A DNA stretch of 64,000 nt. It comes from Cloeon dipterum (Eukaryota; Arthropoda; Insecta; Ephemeroptera; Baetidae). This document shows positions 12,335-30,038 of this stretch, in pieces. Where the stretch lies: the NCBI RefSeq assembly GCF_949628265.1, contig NC_088788.1, positions 7,316,001 to 7,380,000 of the forward strand. Direction: 5' to 3'. A program made the translations under genes and the position numbers. The notes under the pieces were generated by a model, which did no database searches, was not told the origin of the DNA, and saw nothing but the letters and a program-made list of their open reading frames with translations. Numbering within the stretch: position 1 is the stretch's first letter; each line of letters begins with the position of its first letter.

Positions 12335-14174
12335 GCGACGTTTTATTCACCTCACGAGTGAGACACCTGGTTAGGAAAACACCTTCACATCACTCCACCT
12401 GGCGGAGGGTTAATCCGTTGACTTTTTGGCGGCCGGGAACTGAGCTGGTTAAATAACTGATTTGTGAGAGAATGCAGTGACGGTCTATTTGAAACCATAA
12501 GAGCGTTGAAATAATGTAAATCTTCATCTTAATCTCTTTGTTTTTGTATTCGTTGTGACACTTGCAGCAGGGGTTACTCGAAATAAATGGGGGGGCGCGA
12601 GTTAATATGTTAAAAAATGTTTAACACTTTTAGGCCTGACCTACCTCAATGGAGGCGCCAGCCGATTTAAAGGCCGCGACCGCGGAGAGGAACCGTTTCA
12701 ATGCGAATATTGAAGAGCCACCAGGTCGGCATAAATATATTGAAACTTTTCTTGTTCGTCCAGAACGAATAAAAAAATATCTTACAGGACCCTGCATGGC
12801 GTTAAGTGTGATGACCGCTCAGGGGGGAAAGGGGAGGAAATAACTCCATCAAAAGGGTTGCATGAATAATTTCACGCCACATACTCAGCCTAAAAGTCTT
12901 GCTCGTAAAACAATTAAGGATATTATCTCCAATGCAAAATTAATTTTGAGTTGGAATCTAATTAGTTTTATTAAATAAATAACGAAAATCTTGTATCAGA
13001 GATGATTTTTTCTAATTTAAATTTGAAGACTAAAAGGAATTTAGGTGCTTTTTACTGCGCAATGAATATAATTTCCATTCAATGAATATAGAAGGACGTA
13101 CGGAACTTTCTTTGATGCTTTTGTCCCTTTCTTTTTGATGCATGACAGTTTAGGACTACTCAGGAGAAGTAACCGAATCCGTTGCATATGTGCCGCAGCC
13201 ACTCCTGTACAATTTTTTTCACGCCCCTGCAAAATTATCGGCTGGCAGATTAGGCCGAGGAGTGTTAAAACGTTATAGCCAGCATTATTTATAGAGCTTT
13301 TAAATAAAAAAATCCATAATGATATGCTGCGGGAAGTGAGAATCGTTTTTTAATGTAAAAATTTAAAGCCATTTCCGTGCAATCATGATTTTCAAATTGG
13401 ATGTACGATAGTATGCGATTTCTTATTAATTTAATTTAAGGTAGGAAATTTGAGCTCTAATAAAATAAAGAAAATTAATCATTTTTCAGAGCAAAAGATA
13501 GTTTTTTTTGCTCCAATATGAATTTTTCTAATTGTAAAGACACACCACGGACCTTTAAAAATTTCCTTTGGTGTAAATTTGACATAACCATCGTTTGGTC
13601 TAATTAAAATTTGCATGCGCAACGATTTTCACAAAGTAAAAATCTGAAATTTAAATAAAAATCAAGGTTTTTGGTTAATCTCTAAAATAATCCTTCAGCA
13701 AGAAGTGTCCCCGGATGAAAAACAATATTAAAATTTACTTTATTTTACATCAAGGTGTCGAAAGCAATTCTTTTACAGGCGGCTGACAACTATATCACAA
13801 TTATTGTTTTAACAGCTGAGAATTTACTACTGCGCACTCTGGTCTACAAGTGCAGAGAAATAAGTTGACAAAAAAGGCACACAATCTAGCCTTTTTTAAA
13901 CAGTGACCAACTAGAGATGCTCTTCATCACATTTTGGAGGAAAAATAACAAAAAATCCACTACGTTTGAGTGCGACATCTTTATTTGTTTGAGAGATTTA
14001 GTTTGTTCAGTTTGAGTGACAGAAGTTAAATTTTTATGGCCGCTATCCCCAGTTTTTAACCCGTTTATTCATAAGATGAGAATACACTGACGTTGACATT
14101 GCATTTAACTATATTTTTAATCAATTATTTTGCTGCACGCAAAGAAATTAATTTTTCAATTTCAAATCAGTTCA
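12335..14174. other. Intergenic stretch, no supported gene
   Basis: This is AT-rich sequence between TAZ gene A and the first kinase gene. A plus-strand frame at 12649-12843 is GC-richer than its surroundings and begins with a plausible peptide, but it matches no family I know and has no supporting splice structure. I see nothing else. Confidence 0.4.
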
Positions 14175-16448
<2,274 letters not shown>

Positions 16449-16614
16449 CTCTCAGTTAATTTTCCTAACGGGCCGCTTGCCTGCACTCTGATGACTGGTT
16501 GGGATTGGGAGTTTTCCCCTCGGCACTCTCACTACCCCCGCACCCCCCTCAGGTGTCACTTCACTCACAACGAAAGGCGTGCCTTGTTTGAAAAATACAC
16601 AAGATAAAACCTCT

Positions 16615-17098
16615 TTTAAAGGCCCACTTTGACGAAAATTTTGAGTACACGAATAGATTCCTGAGGGTCGAATTAGGTAAATTTGATATTTTTCTGACCA
16701 AAAACTTCAGCGTGACGTGTGCGTAGCACTCACGGAACTTTTTTTGCCGCCAAATAATATGAACCTTTTGTGCGCGAACTACGCATGCGTCAGACCTGGT
16801 GGGGCGGCCGGCCAGCGGACGCAGATGGAGAGGGGGAAATAAATGTGCTTCGCATCTTATCAGCAGGCGAGCGGCGAGAGAAAATGATGTGCGTCGGCTG
16901 GCCGGCCGCACCACCAGATTTGACGCATGCGTAGTTCGCGCACAAATGGTTCATATTATTTGGCGGCAAAAAAAGTTCCACGAATGCTACGCACGTCACG
17001 CTGAACTTTTTGGTCGGAAAAATATCAAATTAACCTAATTCGACCCTCAGGAGTCGATTCGTGTGCTCAAAATTTTCGTCAAAGTGTGGGCCTTTAAA
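16615..17098. mobile_element. CGCATGCG foldback MITE, longest copy
   Basis: Ends read TTAAAGGCCCACTTTGACG and CGTCAAAGTGTGGGCCTTTAA. Arms of about 200 bp contain ACCTAATTCGACCCTCAGG, GGCGGCAAAAAAAG and ACGCATGCGT, and enclose a GC-rich centre with GGCCGGCC. It lies between the two kinase genes. There is no coding capacity. Confidence 0.87.
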
Positions 17099-17307
17099 AA
17101 GTCAAGAAATTTTAATAACATTTTTGCATGTTAAATGGGAAATGATACTAAAAATTTACTTGTAAAGATGCGGGGCCATATATGAGATAAAATGATTCGA
17201 ATTTATTAATGAAACATAATAATAGGATTTGATATATGCATTTGATTTTATTTTCTCTATTTTCACAAATATAGAGAATACCCGGGTTGAGATGGTGAAT
17301 ATATTGT

Positions 17308-17540
17308 TAATTCATGAAGACTACCTATTATATTTGGTCTGCTTATCCCCAACGACCAAATTTGATCTCCGATTTCATGGTGGCTATAGCGTCTCTCGTG
17401 AGAGCGTGGTAAATCGGCGATGAGCTGACGCGGCGGAGTTGTCGTGGATCCAAATGGTCGAAATAGACCTCTTCAGACCAAATTTGGTCGTTGGGAATGA
17501 GCAGTCCAAATAATAAGTCGTCTTTATATGAATTAACATT
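17308..17540. mobile_element. Foldback element with CAACGACCAAATTTG arms
   Basis: The left arm, about 17308-17370, runs from TTAATTCATGAAGAC through CCCAACGACCAAATTTG. The right arm, about 17478-17540, is its inverse, ending in GAATTAAC. The arms are imperfect, and the centre contains CTCTCGTGAGAGCG, itself a palindrome. It lies just downstream of kinase 2. Only one copy is in the window. Confidence 0.7.
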
Positions 17541-17591
17541 TTAAAACTATCTATCTATAATCTGGCGTCATTCTAAAATCAAATATATCAT

Positions 17592-19708
17592 CTACTTCTT
17601 ATTCTTGGCTTTCTTGTTTTTAGGCAGTAACTTCCCCTGATCAGACGTTGATGTACTTGTCTTATTTCCCGGATCGCTAGTATCCTTATGGCTGAGAGAC
17701 TCCCCGCTGCTCTCAAACTGATATTTAACCACAACATCCGACACGTTAACTGATGCAGTCGGCTTTTTCTCGAAGAAATAATGCTGAAGAGCAGCATTGC
17801 TGTCTATTCGCTGCTCTGGATCGAGAGTCAGCAATTTGTCCATCAAGTCGCACGCGTAGTAGTCCTCGACAAACCGGCTCAAACGTTCGACGACCCTGCG
17901 CTGCTTCTTGTCGCGGAGCTGCTGCAGCTGGTTGAACCCTGTCAGAGTCTCAACGGTAGGCCAAACTTCTGGGGTGATAGAACCACACAGCGTGATGATG
18001 CGAACTAGTTGCTCTTCCTTACTTTTGCCCTAGTAATATGATGACGGAATTTATTGAAAATATTACAATTTTTCGTGTAACACTATGTTATTTCAGATTG
18101 TGGCGTAAGATTTTATTTGACAGCTAAACGACCGTCTTTGACAAAGTTTCTGAGCACACCAATCGATTCTTGAGGGTCGAATTTGGTAAAGTGGATGGGT
18201 TTTCCGACCGAAAAGTCCAGCGAACTTTTTTTCCCGCCAAAATAATGTGAGCGTATATGCGAGAACACTGCGCATGCGTCAAAGCTCGTGTGAGCAATCG
18301 CAGAGAGACCACCTGTACGAATGACTTTTTTGTCAGATCCAGCCAGCTCTGACGCATGCGCACTTCTCGCATATTTGTTCATATTTTTGGCGGGAAAAAC
18401 GTTCTACTGGTGCTTAGCACGTCATGCTGCACTTTTTGGTCGGAAAAAATGTCCACTTAACCTAATTCGAACCTCAAGAATCGATTGGTGTGATCAGAAA
18501 CTTCGTGAAAGATGGTCTTTAAACATTTTTACCGCAATTGACTGACCCTTTCGATTTTTAGGAAGTCAAATAGTTTAAGCTCAGCAGAAGCAGGATTTCA
18601 GAAAATCGCTGCGGAAAATTTGAAATCAAACGGTGGTGCCATTTGCTGACGGCTCAAACGCTATTAAGGATTTTTCCTGTATAGGCTTCATACGCTTCAA
18701 ATTCATCCAAAAATTAACAATCAACACCGCATACCTGTAAAATAGCGCATTTGATCCACATTTCGGCCATAATACATCCCGCTGCCCATAGATCAATTTT
18801 TGGACCGTGACTTTCATCTCCGAGCAGGATTTCTGGTGCACAGTAATGCCACCTGCCAATCAAAACAATTTAATGCACACGGATAATGATATAATTAATA
18901 TCAATACTTCTTATTCTCTTGAGCTGAAACAGACAATGCTCTCGCCAAACCGACGTCTCCCAATTTGATCAATCCTGTATTTGTAATCAAGACGCTCCTA
19001 GTCTTCAGGTCTCCGTGGACAATCTACAGTTTTTCAAGGCTCTTTAATGTACCGGAATTTAAACAATTAATTTCCACAGTTACATTTTTTTCATGAATAA
19101 ATTGCAGCCCCCTGAAAATCTGCTGCACCACACACTTGATATCCTCTATAAGCTCGAAATAATGGAGCATAGAAAAAAGGCTATGGTCACAATACTCCAT
19201 AACCAAGTAGATGAACGGATTGGAGTTAGAAGCTACGAAAAATAGCCAAAATATTATTTAATTCAATTCAACTAAATGCTACACAAATATACTAACGCGG
19301 CAAGTTGTGCATAGCGATCAGGTCCACAATATTTTCATGCTTCATGAGTTTGTGGATATTTTCCAGCTCTTGTTGGTTGACGTTTAAAAACTGCAATAAA
19401 TTTTGGAAACACATTAAATAATGCCTCTATTTATATCATTTGCTTCCATGACTCTTAAATATGTCAAGGATGTAAAAAATGTCTTACTTTGTGATTCTTC
19501 ATTGGCACTCTTTTCAGGACTACAAACTTCCCGTACATTTCTTGAGCTTTGTAAACTTTACTAAAATGACAGATATATAATTATAGTTCAATTAAAAAGA
19601 GGGATAAAGGTGAATTTACCCAAAAATTCCTTGTCCTATTTCTACACTCTCGGAAAGAAGAGAAGTAGCCATGTTGGCTTTTTTGGCGCGGCTGCGGTTT
19701 CTTCCCAT
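17592..19708 (-). CDS. CDK9-like kinase with degraded catalytic motifs (kinase 2)
   Basis: Seven exons: 19620-19708, 19488-19560, 19297-19390, 19084-19232, 18908-19023, 18735-18852, 17592-18029, all phase-consistent, 358 residues. It is CDK9-like by its glycine loop IGQGIFGKV, the LCGSITPEVWP stretch and DLMDKLLTLDPEQRID. Several catalytic positions are changed: HRD reads HGD (138-140), the catalytic-loop Asn is Ser145, DFG reads DVG (158-160), and only 18 residues lie between DVG and APE, leaving no T-loop threonine. The beta-3 lysine, catalytic Asp140, metal Asp158 and APE remain. The C-terminus is basic and ends KNKKAKNKK, possibly nuclear. The intron between exons 5 and 6 is only 55 bp, so no missed exon restores the T-loop. 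It may be a pseudokinase or a noncanonical kinase. Confidence 0.88.
18125..18524. mobile_element. CGCATGCG foldback MITE, copy in kinase 2 intron 6
   Basis: The ends read GACCGTCTTTGACAAAGTTTCTGA and TCAGAAACTTCGTGAAAGATGGTCTTT. Inner arms contain AATCGATT, TTTTCCGACCGAAAA and TGCGCATGCGTCA. It lies in the last intron of kinase 2, the same intron that holds a copy in kinase 1. Confidence 0.87.
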
Positions 19709-20681
19709 TTTGATTTGAAATGACCTGAGAGTCTAACTAACGACTGCTTAACTCGAGAGGATTATGGGAGGTTTTGCAACCAGGCAATATGCTATTCTGC
19801 CTCCCTCACGTAGACGTATCAGACAACCTCACCGATACACGGAATTCGGAAATCGGAACGTAGCAAGGAATGCTTGTAATGAGATCAATGCCTCCCGTCA
19901 ATTCTTGAAAATTATTTTAGATATTCAGCAATTTTTCTAATTGTTGTTCATTAATACCAAAAATAAAAATGATGTGGAATAAATGTCTTATTTATTCATG
20001 TCCTCTTCTCTTCATACTAAAATGCAGATTTGTTAATCCAATATTTCTTTGGGCATAGAAATTTATAGCGACTTAAATATGCATTAGAGGTCTCAGCCGC
20101 GGCTGGTGGACTGGCTTTTAGCCGAGTTTTTTTGCCCGGTGGCTGGCCATTCTTCCAGCAGGTGGCAATATTTTAAACGTGAAGTTTATTGATAGAGCAA
20201 AAGATATTTTTTTTCTCCTGCACTCTTTAATTTTTGATCCATTTTCACCAGCGGCTGGCGCGGCTGGCTGAGACTTTAAAAAAATTAGTTTCTTCAGTAA
20301 ATAATCAGTTTATTGTAGAAATTAAAACATATTTATAGAAGCCGAGACTATTAGAGCGCAATTAAAAGACGTTAACTTGGAGAAAATTTTCCGGCATTTC
20401 AATTATTCGACATGAAATATTTCTTTTTGTTGCTAACCTCCGTTCGTTGTTTTCCGCTTTCGTTGTTGTGCGATTATCTTATCAACTACATATGTATTCA
20501 ACGCATGCAGCACAATGAAAATGAACGACCTCCTTTGATAACTAACTAACCGCGTGCGCAACAATTAGCAAAGCTAATTGTCTTGAAATAAAGAATTAAT
20601 TATTTAAGTGCATTAGCCTGGAAGATAAAAACGTTTGCTTTCGCGCTGCTAAATTTGTTTTCCCTCGACGGTTGTGCAGCG
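19709..20681. other. Divergent intergenic region, kinase 2 and protease
   Basis: Kinase 2 runs left and the protease runs right, so both promoters should lie here. I see no clear TATA box at a convincing distance. A small inverted-repeat element fills 20089-20275. Confidence 0.5.
20089..20275. mobile_element. Short MITE-like element, GGTCTCAGCC termini
   Basis: The left end reads GGTCTCAGCCGCGGCTGGTG. The right end reads CACCAGCGGCTGGCGCGGCTGGCTGAGACT, an imperfect inverse. The middle is AT-rich. No target duplication could be fixed with certainty. Confidence 0.55.
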
Positions 20682-23643
<2,962 letters not shown>

Positions 23644-24669
23644 AGTGGAAACGAAAATAATTTTTAATCTTTAAATTGTAAAATTTGTTTTGGATTTATT
23701 TTTAAATCTATATGCATTGAATATCAAGGAAGTTTGTTCAACTTTTTTTATAATGTATTTTTCATTTAGAAAAATTATTTAGCCCTTGTCTCATATCATA
23801 AATAAATTTTATTTAAAAAAACTAAACTTTTCTAGAATGTTTGAAAAATGCAATCAGTCGAGGTTGTTTTCATGTTGAATATAATTAAAACCAGGCTTCA
23901 TCCTCGTTGTCAATAAAAGAGAAATGGTTTGTTCAGCTCTTGTTAGCTAGCAGTATGCAACCGGTTGAGCAGATATGGAAAGCAGATTGCCTCTAATTTC
24001 TTATCTGCCTTGTAAAATTCACCATTTTTGTTCAGGTGACAATGAGTTATTCGATGAAATGTAAAAATATATAATTATGCATCGTAGGCAATTCCAGGGT
24101 AGGCATTGTTTATTAACTGTGATAATAATTGTTATTTTCCACTCGCATTATAATGACTTTCCTGTGAAATTTTATCTCCAATATTGTGGTTATTTATTAT
24201 GTAATCTTTTCGGTCTTTGTTATGGATGAAACACGCTAGTACAAAGGACATGAAGCTTTTTCCATTTCACTTGGCTCGAACCATGAACCCCACATCATTA
24301 ACCAAAGCAGCCTCATATAGTTGTACGCCATTGGTGTTCAATAAAAAATATTCTATTCTATAAGGTTCTGTTCTGCGTGAACGTTCCACTTGTTCCAATG
24401 TGTATGTGTGTGCATGATACTGAGGCCGAAGGCAGTGAAAATTGAGACAAACCATGAAACCATTACAATTATATCTATTACAATGAGAGCTCCAAAACAT
24501 GAAATATTACAAAATAAATAGTACTTATTGTGCGTTGACGCACAAAATGTGTAAAATAATATGTATTATACTAATTTAGAAATTGCAGGAATTGAAACGA
24601 CACGAAAATTGACTTTCATCCTGTTTATTCACGAAAATACAAAAGTCATTTTTCTAACACTTCTTTTAA

Positions 24670-25107
24670 AGAGGAATGATACTGGAAAAGCCTGGAAAAT
24701 GCTTGTTGCCAATGCATAAACTCATCCCTTAGGATTCAGTTAAAGCCTAAATTGACCTAAGGAGCGCTGTAAATTTTTGAGAAAATTGGCTGGAAAGTTA
24801 GCGTGCTTTTCAAATGGCAATGGCTGTTTCCTTACTTGAAATCCGATTTAATTTCAAAACCAAGAGTTTCCCCAATAAGTGGCATACACCGTAAATCTCG
24901 ACGAGAGGAATCGAAATATGCCAAGAAAAAAGAAAATATGTTCGAGCACTGTAAATTTTGGAGAAAATTGGCAAAATTTGAATTTTTATTGTAGGAATGT
25001 CATTTTTTTATTATTGCAAATTTTTGAACAAATTGTTTATCGGTCAATTGTTTAAGGCATCCAACAATTTAAATAGTTTTCAATTGTTGCCCAGTATCAT
25101 TCCACTT
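24670..25107 (+). mobile_element. AATGATACTGG MITE, full-length copy
   Basis: The termini are AAGAGGAATGATACTGG and CCAGTATCATTCCACTT, a 17-bp inverted repeat with one mismatch, flanked by TA (24668-24669 and 25108-25109). The outer bases AAG(A/T)GGAATGAT are shared with the 871-bp family, so the two families could use the same transposase. No frame is conserved between copies. Confidence 0.88.
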
Positions 25108-25148
25108 TAATAACCTGATTGTCAAGGTGGTCTAGGTGAATTTCATGA

Positions 25149-25339
25149 AGACGTGTTTTTGGCCTACAGCAAAAATCGCTAGCAAGATTAATAAACCAAA
25201 AAAAACTAAATTTTTTGCCGATTTTTTCGCACCAATCAAACCCAAATATGTTCGGAGCCGATGGGACCTAAATCGGCAAAAAAAATCTAGTTTTTTTGGT
25301 TTATTAATCTTGCTAGTGATTACGGCCAAAAACACGTCT
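25149..25339. mobile_element. Foldback element, AGACGTGTTTTTGGCC arms
   Basis: The left arm, from AGACGTGTTTTTGGCC to GCCGATTT (25149-25224), and the right arm, from AAATCGGC to GGCCAAAAACACGTCT (25271-25339), are near-perfect inverses, with CTAGCAAGATTAATAAACCAAAAAAA in common. The unpaired centre is about 45 bp. No target duplication is obvious. Confidence 0.85.
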
Positions 25340-26230
25340 ATATGCGCTCTGTTAACTTCTCAAATATTGATTCACATATACTTATATCAAATTATATCAA
25401 ATAAATTACATATATCAATAAATTTGTTTTAGAATGCCCGCATAGTGATCAATAAAATTTTGATGAAAAAAAACGTCTATTGATTTGGTTCTTCAGCATC
25501 AGGGTTGAATGGTCTTGCTGACGTTGGTAAGAGTACTATTTTATTAATAGTGGATGGCTTTTCTTCGAACGGGCTGGTGGTAGTCCTGATGATCGCAACT
25601 TTGTTCTTCATTTTTGCAAACTGAAATGCGTTATAATTTATTGTTAAATTGATCAAACTTATAACGTCCATAGGTCGTGGTAAAAATGCGCATCGTTTAA
25701 CAAACACCCCAATCTTTCATTGTCGAATTGATTGGAATGGAAAGGGAGCATAGAATTAAAATTAATTAATACTCACCTATATAGACGGGACATATAAAAG
25801 TTTTCTGCTTTTCTGTCTGCTTATATAAAGGTGAATTCAAGATCGCACTGCATGTTGTTGTGCTGCCAGCGCAGGGTTGATTTGGACATCATTTATCATT
25901 CTCGTGCGTCCTCATCATCTCTTACCGACGTAAGGAGCTGAAAGGTAGAAAGCAAACCAGAGCAAACATTGATTAAAAACCTAATTATTATGAAAACATT
26001 CCTTAAATGGATTTAGGAAATTTTCTAATGCTTTTACTGCCTAGATAATAATGGAAATTTGAAAAAAAAAACGGAAAGAGACGAAAAATATACACTATAG
26101 AATTAATTGAAGCTTTAATTGCAAGAGCCGAAAAACGTGATGTTTTTGCGTAACCTGAGGCAATATATGACCTCATTTTTTGGTGCCACAGCAGAGAAGC
26201 CTGATAAGGCCAGGATGATGCCTTATCCGA

Positions 26231-26232
<2 letters not shown>

Positions 26233-26286
<54 letters not shown>
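26233..26286 (+). repeat. (CT)27 microsatellite
   Basis: There are 27 uninterrupted CT dinucleotides. It lies in a non-genic interval. Confidence 0.97.
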
Positions 26287-26289
<3 letters not shown>

Positions 26290-26302
26290 ATTAAATAGCT
26301 AG

Positions 26303-26366
26303 TAATAGATCCCAGAAATGCTCAAATATCTTCCCATTGCTAGCTTTAACACTCCTTACAATGCGT
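26303..26366 (-). mobile_element. SINE-like head fragment, copy D
   Basis: The words ATGCTCAAATA(T)C(T)TCCCATTGC and CACTCCTTACAATGCGTGCCAA match the reverse of the head of the 33553 copy. Only about 60 bp remain. Confidence 0.6.
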
Positions 26367-26463
26367 GCCAATAACGGGCTGGTTATTTGACATTTGAAAT
26401 TATCGAAATTATATCAAGCCAGTAGATACATCTATAGATTATATATAAACTTATATTAAAAAA

Positions 26464-27085
26464 GTACGAACTGTGCGTGCCACAAACTATCAGCACAGAG
26501 AGGAAAATCGAACATTGTTTTCATATTGTTTGATGACGTTTTCTTTTATCACATTGCTTATCTTTATAGCAATAAATTTAAAGCGTATACGCGTACCCGG
26601 TTAATCTCGATCATTTCTTTTCCCAACAAAAAATATGCTCTTATTTTTTCGCAAGGTCAGCTCAACGTTATATATATGCTTACAATTAGCAACTTGCGTC
26701 ATTTCATTCCGAATACTCAAGTTGAATAGATTAACACAGATAATAATACTTGACTTCCTCCAATATGAGCCCCCATTTTTGATATTATCTAGAGTATACA
26801 CATACTTGTACATTCAGAAAGTACGAACTGTGTGACGCACAAAATATCGCAGAGAGAGTGGACAATGGAACATATGCATATTATTTGATTGGCGTTTACT
26901 TTCATCAATGATTCCTTTGTATTTTAAAGTTAAGATAAGACTTGGCATTGTCATACGTGCGCAATTAATCTCGATCAATAAAAAAGTGCCCTCATTTTCG
27001 CAAGGAATGATTACTATATGCTCAGCAACTGCGTTATTTCATTCCAAAATGCAAAAGTTACTCAAGTTGAATAGATCAACAGCAA
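26464..27085 (+). repeat. Diverged direct duplication, period about 355 bp
   Basis: Unit 1 (26464-26750) and unit 2 (26818-27085) share ordered landmarks: GTACGAACTGTG, GTTTTC or CATATTATTTGAT, the AATTAATCTCGATCA region, TTTTCGCAAGG, ATATATGCTTACAATTAGCAAC-like sequence, CGTTATTTCATTCC and ACTCAAGTTGAATAGAT. No reading frame is kept between units, so this is not a coding duplication. Confidence 0.7.
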
Positions 27086-29189
27086 GGCACATTTTTGGTA
27101 CTCGGAATTCTCGCGAGTTGTTCGCTGTCATGAGGTTGTTTAAAGAGAGATTTAATTTTCCACAAGAGTCCAAGTTTTTTCTTCAATACAAAATGTGAAC
27201 CTGTGTGTGCGTATCTTTCTTTGTTTCAGAGTATTTTTAGAATTGCTGAAAATTGAAGAAAATAAGATAAAAAATTTAGTAACAAAATCTGTATCTTTTG
27301 TTGAATGTGAATATTGGAATTGAAATCTAGTTTAATATATAGAAATAAATATACTTTAGCAATAAGAAAGTTTCATAAATACAACAGAAAAAAGTATATA
27401 ATATAGCGGCCCTTACACATAATTCCAACTGAAGGTGGTATAATTAAAAAATGAACCGCAGTCTTTTAAAACCCGAAAACATATACTTACAGATTTCAAG
27501 TCTTAGTAGAGCAACAGTTTATAAAGGACGTATAGGCTAAACGCTATTTCCGGCAAAATTAATATGGAAAAAATTCATCGTTTTAATTTATGCCTTTATA
27601 TATACTTACATACGATGACTTTTTCGACTAGGAATGTCCGAATTCATACTTCCATGAATGAATCCTCGATTTTGACCTTCAATCAGAAAACAAATATTAT
27701 GTTGACAGGGATGTTTGCCATGATATATGCATGTAATATATGTGAACTCTATGGCGTTTAAAGTTTAGAAAAAGCTTGGCCGACATATATATCACACATG
27801 AGGTTGAAGTAAAATACATTATCGGAAAAAAACCAGAAAGGAAAAAATAATACTTACGATGTAGGGTGCGAAGTGCCGCTAATGAAACTCGATGAATAAG
27901 GCGAAGTTAGTTTTAACCAAGAGGCTAAATATCAACAAAAATTGAGAACGCATTGTTTTGGTCTCCCCGCAATAATTTTTTTCTCTGAGCTGCTAAAACA
28001 ATGCTTATGATTATTTAAACTCATCACTGCTACAATTTCTCTAGAAGTTGAATAATCTTTGTGACTGCCTGGGAGCGTAGCCAACGTGCGTTTGTCGCAG
28101 ATATCCTGTCGCTTAATTTGAGTTCGTCTCAATTTTGTGATAACAATCTTGATAACATTTGATGAATCATCATTGATTGTATATAGTTTTGTGTGTTAGT
28201 TAGTTTTAGTTTTAGAAATAATTTTTTTGCTGTACAAAATTTGAATTAAAATACGCGAGAAATTTTAAAATTGCTTATTATTAAAATGCTTTTGTTCTAT
28301 GTGCGTACGAATTTGGGTAATAGCTATTTATATTTGAAATGAAATTACCACCTCGGAATACTATTAGTGCCTTAATATTCCGACCCCTTAACTTTCTGCT
28401 CGCAGACCTGGAGCGGCTAAAAGCAGAGCTCGCTGCTGCGGCGGCATCTCTCTTGTTCGTCGGTCGTCGCGGCGGCTGCCCCTCACGTCCGTCCTTCTCT
28501 TTTATTTAATTATTGCTATATGTCATAAATTCCCTCAGCGGCCAGAAGGGACAAACAAGATCTAATGTAAAAAGGTTTGCCACAACTTATTGATGAATCC
28601 AGGAGCCAATCTTAATTATTCAATAACCAGGATATGCGCCGTGGTAATATTCCTTTTAATAATTTAATTTGTTTTAAGCGCCAAAAAAGGCTATTCCTCA
28701 GTGAGCCTTTAATATTCAGATTACTTTATCTTTGATTTAATTATATATGTTGCTGGTCAAGAAGAAGTTTATTTATTATTTTTTTTTTGACATGTACATT
28801 TTTGTATGGTGAGAATAAATAAGGAGGACAAAATAGTGAAACAGCGTGTGTTGAGCTTTAGAAACTGAGTTGGTTTTGGTTTATTATGCTCGAAGCGACT
28901 CTAACATAGAGAAAAAGGCTTTCGATCGCGAAATTGGCCGTAAATTAGTTAGCGAAGGCGAGACTTTGAAATTAAAAGGAAAATTCTTCCTGTGACTGGC
29001 AGGCAGAAGACGCGCAGGAGTGATGATGCTCATGGGGGTGGAAAAATACATTTTGGGACGTGGAAGACACAAAGGCAGTTTAACAGTGCTCGCCGGATGA
29101 TAAAGGATAAAAGGAGAAAAGCCAATTTTATACATAAAACAGCGGCTCTTTGGTAGCGGCCGGCGGTCACGCGTTAGGGCAGAGAATTG

Positions 29190-30038
29190 TCAATACGGTT
29201 CATCTTCACCCGGAGGCCCGTAGGGGATAAACTCAGTACTTCCATTTTTATTCTTGGCGATGATTTCATTCAGGATCTCACATAAACTAAGAATCCGTTC
29301 GTTGAGCTTATTGTATTCCCTAAACGTCCAGCGATAGGCGTTAAGAGGGACGTCCATTTTTTTATTCGTTTTCAGCCAACCAGTAATTCCCTGATAGAAA
29401 ACTTCCTGATTCCAATGAAGAAGAGCGTCCAGCAGGAAGGTATCGGGGGTCTGCATATTATCCTCAGCAGGGCCGTCGGTCGGCGTCACTGCCCCTTCAG
29501 GCGGTTTCTCCGTGACGCGGGGGATGGCGGGAATCATGTCTAACGCACTTTCCTGAGCGACAGGTTTGGCCATGCACTGAAATCAAACACAATCAATAAT
29601 TAGTTGTATTCTAATGTTTTTTTTTCAAGTTTTGAAAAAATAGGCTAATTTATAAAAGTTATTTACTTGACTTCGTGGACAACTATTTAATTTTCTTTGT
29701 GAAAAAAGGTTTAGATCCATTTTAACTCTTTTATAAAAGTCGTCTTTTACTGTCGAAAATGTTTTTCGCATCGATTTTAAGGCTCAAAATTTGATATTGA
29801 TTTTATTCAGTTTTTATTAGTTTAGGCGCATTTTTTAAAGTCAGCAGCTCATTGTTAAAACCCGTTATGCTCAAAGAAGTAGGCCTGTGTTTTGTTTATT
29901 ATAATTTTTTAAAAGAATTAAAAATACATTTTGTTAAACATCATTTACAATACCATTGACCAAAAAAAGATATAATTAAATTATTTTAAATACCTGGGAA
30001 AGGCTGGTGAGGAGGAAGATGGCGATCGTAGCGCGCAT
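29190..30038 (-). CDS. Small secreted protein, array gene 1
   Basis: Two exons: 29994-30038 encodes a 15-residue signal segment starting MRATIAIFLL, and 29190-29576 encodes the rest; the intron (417 bp) is in phase 0 and the product has 143 residues. After the signal come a Pro- and acid-rich region with VTEKPPEGAV, then a likely helical part containing DVPLNAYRWTFREYNKLNER. The C-terminus ends GEDEPY. I recognise no known family. Genes 2 and 3 share the signal exon almost exactly, the VPRVTEKP and PLNAFRWTFRDY motifs and the intron position. This is the most diverged member and its C-terminus differs from the shared EHSRAEY end of genes 2 and 3. A TATA box lies about 105 bp upstream of the start. 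Confidence 0.85.

Larger units (their letters stand above)
23644..28360. other. Gene-poor interval with repeats
   Basis: I see no supportable coding exon in 4.7 kb. Contents are the full-length AATGATACTGG MITE (24.7-25.1 kb), a foldback element (25.1-25.3 kb), a fragment near 25.69-25.74 kb related to the foldback at 60.4 kb, a (CT)n tract, a SINE-head fragment and a diverged duplication at 26.4-27.1 kb. Confidence 0.55.

Noticed and set aside
12649-12843. Plus-strand frame starting MEAPADLKAATAERN
   Set aside because: Short, no splice context, no known family; the end of the frame becomes low-complexity.
24267-24500. Minus-strand 77-residue frame
   Set aside because: No splice signals, no family resemblance, and AT-rich codons at random; treated as chance.
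26526-27198. Several open frames at 26.5-27.2 kb
   Set aside because: They overlap the diverged duplication, and no frame is conserved between its two units.
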